Notes: generated by a model not told the origin, from the letters alone. Shown: positions 14,751 to 21,653, counted from the first letter of the stretch. The stretch: 64,000 nucleotides of DNA from Peribacillus simplex (GCF_001542915.1 NZ_LNNH01000025.1:27207-91206), one strand, 5' to 3'. Translations and numbers: made by a program.

Positions 14751-15007
14751 TAAAAACCACCTCCAAATCGTTTTGTAGAATCTTCGAGAAATTCCACTAC
14801 ATCTTTTACAAATGGTTCATCTTCTCCGAACTCCCAACCCCTATCATAATTAGCTATTCCATCAATGCTCAACTTGCTTACTTTCCCTCCATAAATTCCG
14901 TATTTAGACGGTTCATCAAATACTTTTGCCTCGAATTCCAGATCCTCAATCGTGCCTCCAACCCAATTAGAATCGTTGGGGAAATAGTTTAGCTTTATTT
15001 TCCTCAT
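14750..15007 (-). CDS. Hypothetical phage protein, 85 aa
   Basis: 85 residues, beta-rich, with NYFPNDSNWVGGTIEDLEFE, then SKLSIDGI and YDRGWEFGEDEP. This resembles a small family found beside FtsK-like genes in Bacillus phages (DUF7678-like), role unknown. The ATG at 15,007 overlaps the preceding stop (TAATG) and has GGAGGAATT upstream; a TTG at 15,022 lies inside that site. Its own stop overlaps the translocase start. Confidence 0.65.
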   Translation of the reverse strand: MRKIKLNYFPNDSNWVGGTIEDLEFEAKVFDEPSKYGIYGGKVSKLSIDGIANYDRGWEFGEDEPFVKDVVEFLEDSTKRFGGGF

Positions 15008-15237
15008 TACCAATTCCTCCAATCCTCAATTTCCCCTTCTGTTGTACCGTCATAACAAATGTTGAAGTACTTACGGTTTCCAAAATGCTTGTAATAGGTC
15101 TTTTCTTCATCATGGCACATGTACATGTATTGGCTTAAAGTTTGATCTATATCCTCTTTATCGTTGCTCCAATCAGATAGAAACTCCTGTAATGGCTTGA
15201 ATGCTTTCTTTTTACTACGGTGTATTTTAATATCCAA
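15007..15237 (-). CDS. Hypothetical phage protein, 76 aa
   Basis: 76 residues starting at TTG after a TTGGGGG ribosome site. Charged and Tyr-rich, with a SQYMYMCHDEEKTYYKHFGN centre. No family recognised. Operon with the DUF7678-like, FtsK-like and replication-relaxation genes. Confidence 0.6.
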   Translation of the reverse strand: MDIKIHRSKKKAFKPLQEFLSDWSNDKEDIDQTLSQYMYMCHDEEKTYYKHFGNRKYFNICYDGTTEGEIEDWRNW

Positions 15238-15300
15238 ACCTAAAAACCCCCAATATTAGATTTAGTGATCTTAACAATAGGTACCAATCAAGTTGTTAAA

Positions 15301-15663
15301 TCAGTAGTCCTCGTATTTCTTAGCAAATATATTTAGGTCATCGCCCAGCAGGTTCTTTAGCTTCTTGCCGTTTCTTCCGCATTCCCTGTATATTTCTTCT
15401 GCTCTACGGTCATCTGTATCATATCCAAGCTCGTTGCAAAAGTTCTTAAAATCTGCTACAGATTCATAAGCCCACATATCCAGAACTAAAGAAGAGATAA
15501 CGTCACCCTCTTCAGGCTCTCTTGAAAGACCTAATTTCATGTCGAAAGGGATAGTCATTTGTTTACTGCTGTACTTGATAGTGGTTTTATAAACGTTATA
15601 TGTCCGGTCACCGTCTGATTTTTGACCCAAGAATTGATTTTGGATATGAATTAATTTGGCCAT
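15301..15663 (-). CDS. Hypothetical phage protein, 120 aa
   Basis: 120 residues with a beta-rich first half (IHIQNQFLGQ, VYKTTIKYSSKQMTIPFDM) and a helical second half (ADFKNFCNELGYDTDDRRAE, EIYRECGRNGKKLKNLLG). The second half resembles a small helical domain of about 50 residues seen in many phage proteins. No function known. First gene of the leftward lysogeny-side operon. Ribosome site GGAGGGC is close to the ATG. Confidence 0.65.
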   Translation of the reverse strand: MAKLIHIQNQFLGQKSDGDRTYNVYKTTIKYSSKQMTIPFDMKLGLSREPEEGDVISSLVLDMWAYESVADFKNFCNELGYDTDDRRAEEIYRECGRNGKKLKNLLGDDLNIFAKKYEDY

Positions 15664-15900
15664 ATGCCCTCCAGGTTTAAAGTCCGTAGACTGTTAATTT
15701 TTTGATACTTTTCTAACCATCTGATCCTTCATTGATTTATAGAAAGAAGACTTCATTCCACAATACATAAGGTGTACTCTTCATTGAACAATGCAAGGCT
15801 AAGTTATATCAGTGACGAAGCTAGTTTTTTTTACTTCTTTTAAGATGAAACAGATATGTTTCACATATCTCCTTTCTGTTTGTTTTATTCAAAAAGGATT
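15664..15900. other. Gap: probable promoter of the FtsK-type operon
   Basis: 237 AT-rich bases. No convincing coding frame. A GATGAAAC-AGATAT-GTTTCACATATC stretch near 15,844 forms a small inverted repeat (TGAAACAGATATGTTTCA) that may be an operator or hairpin. Confidence 0.35.
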
Positions 15901-16083
15901 TCACAAAAACAGCTTACTAAGTTCCCTTAGAAGTAAAAGTATCCCTCCATACTTTGCTGTTTCCATGAAAAGAATTAATGCAGTTTCATTAATTTTGAAG
16001 CCAGCACCATCTAACAATGAAATGCCAATCAATGAAGCACCAGTAGCACCAACAGCAACTATTCCGAATGTAAATGGATCCAT
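15901..16083 (-). CDS. Small membrane protein, 60 aa
   Basis: 60 residues starting MDPFTFGIVAVGATGASLIG. Two hydrophobic stretches (about 3-24 and 34-55) with FKINET between suggest a two-pass membrane protein. Ribosome site GAGGAGAG precedes ATG at 16,083. Not recognised; could be a superinfection or holin-like peptide, but there is no direct evidence. Confidence 0.6.
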   Translation of the reverse strand: MDPFTFGIVAVGATGASLIGISLLDGAGFKINETALILFMETAKYGGILLLLRELSKLFL

Positions 16084-16234
16084 GTTGTTCACTCTCCTCT
16101 TCGTTGTATAGTTCATTCTATGGTCACCAGCCTATAAAATTGCTTGTCTGTATAAAAAAACTTATATTTTTTTACAGAATTTCTTATAGAGGGATATTCA
16201 CACATAAAGGAGAATAACTTTGTAGGGTGATGAG

Positions 16235-16432
16235 ATGAAATGCTTAATAGGAGAAATTATTAAAGAACGAGGTTTGAAAAGTAAATATCTAGCCGAAAAG
16301 TTAGGGGTTTCATCACAACAAATTTCAAATTGGATAAATATGAGGAACTATCCAACGATTGATAAAGCATTTAAATTGGCTAAATTATTAGACGTGAAAG
16401 TCGATGATTTATATGAGGAGGAAGATAATTGA
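16235..16432 (+). CDS. Short XRE-family regulator (65 aa)
   Basis: A 65-residue Cro/CI-type helix-turn-helix: EIIKERGLKSKYLAEKLGVS, then QQISNWINMRNYPTIDKAFK and DVKVDDLYE. Nothing beyond the DNA-binding domain. It starts a rightward group with the two genes to its right and is divergent from the small membrane protein at 15,901. Confidence 0.85.
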   Translation: MKCLIGEIIKERGLKSKYLAEKLGVSSQQISNWINMRNYPTIDKAFKLAKLLDVKVDDLYEEEDN

Positions 16433-16492
16433 AAAGATGACTTATATTCTGATTTCTTACAGTATAATTGAATAAAAAAGGGGACTTCTTTC

Positions 16493-16846
16493 ATGAATCG
16501 ATCTACAGAGTTTACATTGTCACTTATCGCTACCATATTCTTAACTATTGGATGGGTTATCGTTGGTATTATCACTTTCTTTGCAGGTCTTGCGCCAGTT
16601 GATGAAATGGATTATACCCTGTTTACCTACTTAGTTATTTACTCGGTTCTAACTATCCCACTACTTGTATTAATTTGGGTTGGCACTTTTAAAATTAAAA
16701 GGAACAGTCGTGGATGGGGAATTTTTATTCTAGTCATGGGTGTGCTTTATACGTTATCCGTTTATTTTATCCCGGGTATAATGCTTCTTATTGCTGGCAT
16801 CATGATGGTTTCTAAAAAAGACGAAAGCCAAAATGTCGCAGTTTAA
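16493..16846 (+). CDS. DUF4064-like membrane protein
   Basis: 117 residues with four predicted membrane segments (about 7-29, 43-66, 76-92 and 93-108) and short loops. The N-terminal RSTEFTLSLIATIFLTIGWV pattern and the final AGIMMVSKKDE fit the DUF4064 family of small Bacillus membrane proteins. Likely expressed from the prophage. Function unknown. Confidence 0.7.
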   Translation: MNRSTEFTLSLIATIFLTIGWVIVGIITFFAGLAPVDEMDYTLFTYLVIYSVLTIPLLVLIWVGTFKIKRNSRGWGIFILVMGVLYTLSVYFIPGIMLLIAGIMMVSKKDESQNVAV

Positions 16847-16849
16847 GCG

Positions 16850-17098
16850 ATGAACATAAATATCAAAGTGTACTTACATTCTAAGGGAACAAAATTCTTA
16901 CAAAGTGGCAGCTTCCCTGTGAAAAATTCAGATTTTAAAAAGGAACCGGATTGGACAGCAGCTGTTGCAGCATACGAATGGATTCAGCAAATTAAAATTA
17001 ATTTTGCTGCTAGTGATGATTTCCGAATTGATCAGGTGATTTATAACGGAGATATAGAAATTACGGAGTTAGTTGAGAAGGTAAAGCCTATAATATGA
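16850..17098 (+). CDS. Hypothetical protein, 82 aa
   Basis: 82 residues, mixed alpha/beta (INIKVYLHSKG, TAAVAAYEWIQQIKINF, IDQVIYNGDIEITELVE). It begins 4 bases after the previous stop with no good ribosome site, so it is probably translated by re-initiation. No family recognised. Strong terminator follows. Confidence 0.65.
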   Translation: MNINIKVYLHSKGTKFLQSGSFPVKNSDFKKEPDWTAAVAAYEWIQQIKINFAASDDFRIDQVIYNGDIEITELVEKVKPII

Positions 17099-17110
17099 AA
17101 TCTTCAAACA

Positions 17111-17139
17111 AAAGCCCTTCATTATAAGTGAAGGGCTTT
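17111..17139. terminator. Intrinsic terminator after the 16.2-17.1 kb operon
   Basis: Perfect 11-bp stem AAAGCCCTTCA / TGAAGGGCTTT with loop TTATAAG. Confidence 0.8.
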
Positions 17140-17240
17140 AAACATGCAAAGAACTAATCTTTCCCTTTATAACTAACTAAACAATTAGGTAAATAGTCCG
17201 ATAAAATATTATAAGAAGATTGATACTTAAGCAATTTGCA

Positions 17241-17253
17241 TTGGTATATATTT
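17241..17253 (+). promoter_or_regulatory. Repressor-type operator before the lipoprotein gene
   Basis: TTGGTATATATTT, the same TTGGTATAT core as the three operators between the CI- and Cro-like genes, 30 bases upstream of the lipoprotein ribosome site. This suggests control of the lipoprotein by the prophage repressor (inference). Confidence 0.45.
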
Positions 17254-17282
17254 TTTTGAATATTTTATAGGAGGAAAACAGA

Positions 17283-17801
17283 ATGAAGAAATTACTAGTA
17301 GCAGGACTTTCAACCTTATTATTAGCAGGTTGCGGTACAGAAGAAGTTACAGAAAAAAAGGTGGGCAATGTAGAGTCAACGGAAAAAGCAGCATCAGTTG
17401 AAGAAGAATCACAGAAGAAAACGGATGTTATTGATGTTAACAAAGAAGTCGCGGATACAGCTAACATTAAGGCTACTTTTGTTAGTGTAGAAAAAGTTAT
17501 TGACAAAGAATGGGACGAAGAATATATAGATGTAAAGTTTGAAGTAGAGAACAAGACTGATAAAACTATAGTTATCCAAGCTGAAGAAGTATCCAGTGAT
17601 GGAAAAATGATAGATGAAAGCATCTTAAACATGAGTCAAGATGTAGCTGGTGGCAAGAAGGCTGATGCAGTACTACGCATTGAAAATTATGATGGAGATT
17701 TACCGGCAGTTGAGAAGGATTTAGAAATGTTAATGCTTGTAATTGACGATGAATCTTATGAGACAATTGAAACACATAAAGTAAATGTTGATTTTAAATA
17801 A
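17283..17801 (+). CDS. Prophage lipoprotein, Ig-like (DUF5067-like)
   Basis: 172 residues. Signal peptide MKKLLVAGLSTLLLAGC with lipobox LLAGC (Cys17), so it is lipid-anchored outside the membrane. A charged linker follows (about 18-60), then a beta-sandwich-like domain (NIKATFVSVEKVIDKEW, VDVKFEVENKTDKTIVIQ in part) as in DUF5067/telokin-like proteins. Prophage lipoproteins of this kind can block DNA entry of related phages, which is a reasonable but unproven role. Excellent ribosome site TAGGAGG. Confidence 0.8.
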   Translation: MKKLLVAGLSTLLLAGCGTEEVTEKKVGNVESTEKAASVEEESQKKTDVIDVNKEVADTANIKATFVSVEKVIDKEWDEEYIDVKFEVENKTDKTIVIQAEEVSSDGKMIDESILNMSQDVAGGKKADAVLRIENYDGDLPAVEKDLEMLMLVIDDESYETIETHKVNVDFK

Positions 17802-17814
17802 TTTTGGTTAAACA

Positions 17815-17836
17815 TCACCTCTTTATAAAGAGGTGA
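17815..17836. repeat. 22-bp perfect palindrome
   Basis: Perfect inverted repeat with half-site TCACCTCTTTA. It contains AAAGAGGTGA, a good ribosome site for a 22-codon frame (ATG at 17,840, stop at about 17,905). It has no U-run, so it is not a normal terminator. Confidence 0.6.
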
Positions 17837-17934
17837 CTATGATGGGGAAAGGTGTACAAAGCACTATCTACGTTGAGGACCAATATTTATTGGCAATTGT
17901 TTAGTTCTATCATGATTTTAATAAGTAAGACTAT

Positions 17935-17963
17935 ACCCTTCTTAGTTTTCAGAAGGGTTTTTA
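17935..17963 (+). terminator. Rightward intrinsic terminator
   Basis: Stem ACCCTTCT / AGAAGGGT followed by TTTTT. Ends the lipoprotein transcription unit. Confidence 0.75.
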
Positions 17964-17984
17964 CTGTTCTATTTTCTATAAATA

Positions 17985-18014
17985 AAAAAGGACCTTCAAA
18001 AGAAGATCCTTTTT
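17985..18014 (-). terminator. Terminator of the csrA-flagellin unit
   Basis: Stem AAAAAGGA(C)CTTC / GAAG(A)TCCTTTTT just after the flagellin stop, ending in a U-run on the minus strand. Confidence 0.8.
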
Positions 18015-18019
18015 AGATA

Positions 18020-18949
18020 TTAACGAAGTAATTGTAATACTCCCTGCGGTGCCTGGTTTGCTTGAGCTAACATTGCTTGAGAAGCTTGAGACAAGATCGA
18101 GTTTTTAGTTTGTTCCATCATAGTCTTAGCCATGTCAGTGTCCCGAATACGAGACTCAGCAGCTGTAAGGTTTTCAGAAGAAGTACCTAAGTTGTTGATT
18201 GTATGTTCTAAACGGTTTTGGTTTGCTCCTAATTTAGAACGTTCTGCTGAAACGTTATCAATCGCTGTTTGAATTTTTGTAATAGCAGCTGATGCACTTG
18301 AGGCAGTAGAAACATCTAGACCAGCCTCAACAGGAGTAGAATCAGTACCGTTACTTACACCCGCAGTGGCTGTAAATCCTGCGTCACCTGCATTGCCTGT
18401 TAATTTAAGGGCATTGGCACGCATATCTTTAATTTCAAGTGTTAAGCTTTGGTTTTGGTTAGCGCCGATTTGGAATTGAAGACCAACTCCTGGAACACCT
18501 GCGCTAGTACCGTCTGGATTATTTGAATCTTTGGCACCGTTCAGTAATTTTTGAGTATTGAATTCAGTCGTATTACCGATACGGTTAATTTCTGATGTCA
18601 AAGAGTTCATTTCTTTTTGGATTTCTCCACGATCAGTTGTTGTGTTTGTATCTGTTGCTGCTTGTGTAGCAAGTTCACGCATACGTTGAAGGATATCAGT
18701 TGTTTCGTTTAATGCACCTTCAGCAGTTTGGATTAGAGAGATTGCATCTTGTGAGTTACGAGAAGCTTGATCTAACCCGCGAATTTGCCCACGCATTTTT
18801 TCAGAGATCGCTAGACCTGCAGCATCATCCCCTGCTTTATTGATACGCATACCTGAAGCAAGTTTCTCCATCGATTTTGATTGAGCATTTGTTGCGCTTG
18901 ATAATTGACGGTGCGTGTTTAATGCTGAAATATTGTGATTGATAATCAT
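18020..18949 (-). CDS. hag: Prophage-borne flagellin
   Basis: Structural subunit of the flagellar filament. 309 residues, complete. The N-terminal D0/D1 helices (about 1-140: MIINHNISALNTHRQLSSAT, GDDAAGLAISEKMRGQIRGL, ALNETTDILQRMRELA) and the C-terminal D1/D0 helices (about 230-309: IDNVSAERSKLGANQNRLEH, ending MLAQANQAPQGVLQLLR) are canonical; the surface-exposed middle (about 145-225) is short, rich in Gly, Thr, Ser and Ala. No stop, frameshift or loss of the export/assembly ends is seen, so it should polymerise. It lies inside the prophage, 57 bases behind a csrA gene with a CsrA-type hairpin and its own ribosome site (GGAGGT). Terminator follows. Transcribed with csrA from a sigma-D promoter. 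Confidence 0.95.
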   Translation of the reverse strand: MIINHNISALNTHRQLSSATNAQSKSMEKLASGMRINKAGDDAAGLAISEKMRGQIRGLDQASRNSQDAISLIQTAEGALNETTDILQRMRELATQAATDTNTTTDRGEIQKEMNSLTSEINRIGNTTEFNTQKLLNGAKDSNNPDGTSAGVPGVGLQFQIGANQNQSLTLEIKDMRANALKLTGNAGDAGFTATAGVSNGTDSTPVEAGLDVSTASSASAAITKIQTAIDNVSAERSKLGANQNRLEHTINNLGTSSENLTAAESRIRDTDMAKTMMEQTKNSILSQASQAMLAQANQAPQGVLQLLR

Positions 18950-18956
18950 TTGTGTT

Positions 18957-18962
18957 ACCTCC
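18957..18962 (-). promoter_or_regulatory. Flagellin ribosome binding site with GGA
   Basis: GGAGGT in the context ACACGGAGGTAAC, 7 bases before the flagellin ATG. In B. subtilis a second CsrA site covers the hag ribosome site; the ACGGAGG here could play the same part. Confidence 0.65.
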
Positions 18963-18977
18963 GTGTTTTTTAATAGG

Positions 18978-18997
18978 TGGCCACATCCTTGTGACCA
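18978..18997 (-). promoter_or_regulatory. CsrA-binding hairpin in the flagellin leader
   Basis: In the mRNA, TGGTCAC pairs with GTGGCCA (7 bp, one G-U) around a loop AAGGAT. The central ACAAGGATGT matches 10 bases of the CsrA consensus RUACARGGAUGU, with GGA exposed in the loop as required. It sits about 30 bases before the flagellin start, the arrangement of the two-site hag leader of B. subtilis. Confidence 0.8.
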
Positions 18998-19006
18998 TGA
19001 TAAGAA

Positions 19007-19180
19007 TTATTCAGGGGTTATTTCTTCACGACGAATGTTATATTTCTTCGGTGCATCTATCTTCATACGAATATCACCTTTTAACTCATGTCTAAAAAGG
19101 GTTATGCATATCTCTTCCTTTGTTTCTTCATTGAAAATATTCAGTTTTTGTCCCATTTTCCTTGTTACAACTAATCCCAT
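19007..19180 (-). CDS. csrA: Short CsrA homologue (prophage)
   Basis: 57-residue RNA-binding translational repressor. It opens MGLVVTRKMGQKLNI (family MLVLSRKxxExIxI) and has the conserved ending KIDAPKKYNIRREEI, which carries the RNA-contacting Arg (Arg51; Arg44 in E. coli) and first-strand Leu/Val. Bacillus CsrA has about 74 residues; this one stops right after the core, without the C-terminal extension that FliW uses in B. subtilis. The ATG at 19,180 has AAGGAGG 8 bases upstream; the frame extends further to 19,225 without a ribosome site. It is 57 bases ahead of flagellin and clearly co-transcribed. Confidence 0.88.
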   Translation of the reverse strand: MGLVVTRKMGQKLNIFNEETKEEICITLFRHELKGDIRMKIDAPKKYNIRREEITPE

Positions 19181-19210
19181 ATGCTCATCCTCCTTGATGT
19201 TATATAAGAA

Positions 19211-19237
19211 ATATCGACCATACAAAATAATTGTTTA
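19211..19237 (-). promoter_or_regulatory. Sigma-D (flagellar) promoter of csrA-flagellin
   Basis: On the minus strand TAAA (19,234-19,237), exactly 15 bases, then GTCGATAT (19,211-19,218). The B. subtilis sigma-D consensus is TAAA-N15-GCCGATAT: one mismatch. The csrA ATG follows about 30 bases further. This links the prophage unit to the host motility sigma factor. Confidence 0.75.
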
Positions 19238-19285
19238 ACCTTTTATTAAATAATTACTGAAAAAAGTATATTTAGAAGAAAAACA

Positions 19286-19318
19286 AAAAACCCCTACTCT
19301 ATTGAGTAAGGGTTTTTA
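19286..19318 (-). terminator. Terminator of the phage late operon
   Basis: Stem with AAAAACCCC-TACTC / GAGTA-AGGGTTTTT, U-run on both strands. It separates the amidase gene (end of the late operon) from the sigma-D unit. Confidence 0.8.
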
Positions 19319-19378
19319 AATTGGGGGGTACTTTGTGGAGTTAGTACCATAATTATACTTTTTCCTTTTATTGTTTTT

Positions 19379-20530
19379 TTATGCAGCAAATAATTCAGCA
19401 AAAGAAGCTTTTCCAGCCTTCTTATCTGCAGTAATCTTTTTTGCTTTCTGGAACTTTTCTAATACTGATTCAGTACCTTTTCCAAAGATGGAATCGAGTG
19501 ATCCAGGGTTATAACCTTCGGTGTAAAGCGCCGCCTGGAGAATCCAAGTAAGATTGCCTTTTGCGCCTTTTTCAAGGGTAACAATGGCTGCCTTAGTTTT
19601 AGCTCCCCATTTACCGTCTACAACAAGCTTCTTATTGAACTGCTTATTAAGCTCGGTTTGTAGCGCTTTAATGAGTGCCGTTTTAGTTTTAGAGCCTTTG
19701 ATTCCATCCACTACAAGGCCAGTAGCATAACGGCTATTTAATGTTTTCTGAATGGATCTGATTGTTTCATCTCCACTTACTGATGGTTTGGCATCTTCTT
19801 TATTTTTATCAGGTTGAACAATAACTTCTTTAGCATTTCCAAAATTAATTTTTTGGCCGATTTTCAGCTTTGATGGATCGATACCAGGATTTGCTTTAAT
19901 CAGATCCTCGACTTGAACGCCGTCCGCGCCATCTTTATGTGCAATACTCCATAATGTATCACCTTCCTGGATGGTGTAGACATCAGGTGCAGGAGCAGGT
20001 TTAGATGGGGTTTTTGAACCTTTCCAATCAAATGCTTCCCTGTAATTGTACTCGCAACAAGCTTTCCAGCTATAACCAGGCATCTCATTATGAGCTTTAT
20101 CATATTGCCCAATTCCATCTTTAACAAGTGCAGCGTGCAACTCAGCAATACTCGCAAGAGTAGCTTCATCCATGGTGTCGTATCGATAATCACCGGCAAC
20201 ACAGATGCCTAACGAGAATTGATTACTGTTTCCAACATGGTAAGTTCGACGATCATAATCATTCGCGTATACAATCCTGGCTCTCTTTCCGTTTGGAGTA
20301 CTAATTATATTCTTAGGCTCAATAACAAGCGCATATCCACATCCAGGCCATCCTAGTGTACCCACATGATACGCCGCGAAGCTTGCAGCATCTGAGCCCG
20401 CCAAATTCTTTTTGGTTAAAGAATGGTGCCAAACGCGGTGAGTAATTGCTTTTGTACGTTTTGAATAAGTACCATTTGATTTTAATTTACCTCTCATATC
20501 GACTAATTGTGGTAGGTTTGTAAAGTTCAT
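19379..20530 (-). CDS. Endolysin: N-acetylmuramoyl-L-alanine amidase, LysM, PG-binding
   Basis: Cuts the amide bond between muramic acid and the stem peptide at lysis. 383 residues. Amidase_2 domain at about 15-170 with zinc ligands in THRVWHHSL (His) and HNEMPGYSWKACC; LysM at about 185-230 (VYTIQEGDTLWSIAHK, then PSKLKIGQKINF); C-terminal peptidoglycan-binding_1 repeats at about 255-380 (LVVDGIKGSKTKTALI and LVVDGKWGAKTKAAIV). Last gene of the late operon, just after holin. ATG at 20,530 is preferred since AAGGAG lies 9 bases upstream; an ATG at 20,536 sits only 3 bases from it. Confidence 0.93.
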   Translation of the reverse strand: MNFTNLPQLVDMRGKLKSNGTYSKRTKAITHRVWHHSLTKKNLAGSDAASFAAYHVGTLGWPGCGYALVIEPKNIISTPNGKRARIVYANDYDRRTYHVGNSNQFSLGICVAGDYRYDTMDEATLASIAELHAALVKDGIGQYDKAHNEMPGYSWKACCEYNYREAFDWKGSKTPSKPAPAPDVYTIQEGDTLWSIAHKDGADGVQVEDLIKANPGIDPSKLKIGQKINFGNAKEVIVQPDKNKEDAKPSVSGDETIRSIQKTLNSRYATGLVVDGIKGSKTKTALIKALQTELNKQFNKKLVVDGKWGAKTKAAIVTLEKGAKGNLTWILQAALYTEGYNPGSLDSIFGKGTESVLEKFQKAKKITADKKAGKASFAELFAA

Positions 20531-20583
20531 TTTCATCGTCTCCTTTTAATTTGATTCATAATAAAAAGCCACCCACAGGCAGC

Positions 20584-20850
20584 TTATTTCGGTTCGTTAT
20601 AGTTCATCGCTCTTGAGCTATCTTTAGCACCCTTTGTAGTTGGATCATTAATTGCATTCCACAAGCTAATCACCATGATCACAACCACATATGGATTAGA
20701 AAGTGAATCAACCAATAAGTTATAAACAGAACCCCACGTAGTTAAATCCTGTGCCGTTAATCCAAAATATCCGAGAATAGGTACAAAAACAGCTAAAAAT
20801 AATTGTGTTATAAACATAGGGTTTTTAAAACGTACTTTCCAGTTGATCAT
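20584..20850 (-). CDS. phi-LC3-type holin
   Basis: 88 residues starting MINWKVRFKNPMFITQLFLA. Two hydrophobic segments (about 12-34 and 50-70) with AQDLTTWG between, and a hydrophilic end. The MINWKVRxKN opening is typical of the phi-LC3/Phage_holin_1 family. It forms membrane lesions that let the amidase reach the wall. It sits between XhlA-like and amidase genes, the expected lysis order. Confidence 0.88.
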   Translation of the reverse strand: MINWKVRFKNPMFITQLFLAVFVPILGYFGLTAQDLTTWGSVYNLLVDSLSNPYVVVIMVISLWNAINDPTTKGAKDSSRAMNYNEPK

Positions 20851-20866
20851 TTTAAAAAACATCTCC

Positions 20867-21274
20867 TTATCCTAAAAGTTTGGATCCTCCTATAATACTA
20901 GCTACTGTTAAGACAACCTTGATTATCTCTGTAATTAAAGCTCTCCATCCTTGATCTTTACCAGCAAGACTTGCTATGTCTTTAATATCACTTTTTAATT
21001 CTGTAACGGTATCAGAAAGTGTTTTCTTGATCTCTTTTTGATTTTCTGCAGATGCTTCCTTCATTTCTTTTTGGTTTTGCGAGAAATTAGAAAGCATTAT
21101 TTTGACTTCCGTTGTAAAGTTGGTCAAGATATCAACTCTGTCATTAATATCAGTAAAGCCTTTAGCGTTTTCTCTAGCTTGTATCTTTAGTTCTTTCTTA
21201 ACTTCTTTTAACTCGTCCTCAAGTTGTTTGACCCTTAGGTCTAAAATAGAATATCCCACTGGTGGTTCAGCCAT
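20867..21274 (-). CDS. xhlA: XhlA-like lysis-associated protein
   Basis: 135 residues: a long coiled coil (about 15-100, for example LDLRVKQLEDELKEVKKEL) and one C-terminal membrane segment (ALITEIIKVVLTVASIIGGS). This is the hemolysin XhlA pattern of PBSX, a membrane protein that helps lysis with holin. ATG at 21,274 (MAEPPVGYS) follows GGAGGTTG; a TTG at 21,286 overlaps that site. The 3' end is 16 bases from the holin start. Confidence 0.75.
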   Translation of the reverse strand: MAEPPVGYSILDLRVKQLEDELKEVKKELKIQARENAKGFTDINDRVDILTNFTTEVKIMLSNFSQNQKEMKEASAENQKEIKKTLSDTVTELKSDIKDIASLAGKDQGWRALITEIIKVVLTVASIIGGSKLLG

Positions 21275-21653
21275 TTCTAATTTCAACCTCCCTTATTCCC
21301 CAGAGTGCCATAATAGAGATGGCTGAGAATGTACCGAACCCTACACTAAACCACCCCATTCCTAGAAAATAAGCTGCGGCAATTAAACTGTATACAAGGG
21401 CCGAGAGGAATAATCCAATTTTGCGCATCCACCTGTTTTTAAGTACGATCCCCATTATTTTCACTATTGCAGCTGTTAGGAAAAGCAATCCCCAATGAGA
21501 TTCCTTAGCTATGTTTCCAAAAAACTCATATGTGTTAGGCAGCCTATTGAACAAATCAGGCGAATTAAATAATACAACTGCCCACCAAGAGCTAATCATG
21601 GAAAGAATTACTTCTATAATCGGTATCCTAAACATGTCATCATTCCTTTTCAT
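21267..21653 (-). CDS. Hypothetical four-pass membrane protein of the lysis region
   Basis: 128 residues with about four membrane segments (about 10-30, 45-66, 74-95 and 98-117). It starts MKRNDDMFRIPIIEVI after GGGGGAAG. No family recognised; placed in front of XhlA and holin, with a short overlap to XhlA. A holin-like or antiholin role is possible, not shown. Confidence 0.65.
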   Translation of the reverse strand: MKRNDDMFRIPIIEVILSMISSWWAVVLFNSPDLFNRLPNTYEFFGNIAKESHWGLLFLTAAIVKIMGIVLKNRWMRKIGLFLSALVYSLIAAAYFLGMGWFSVGFGTFSAISIMALWGIREVEIRNG

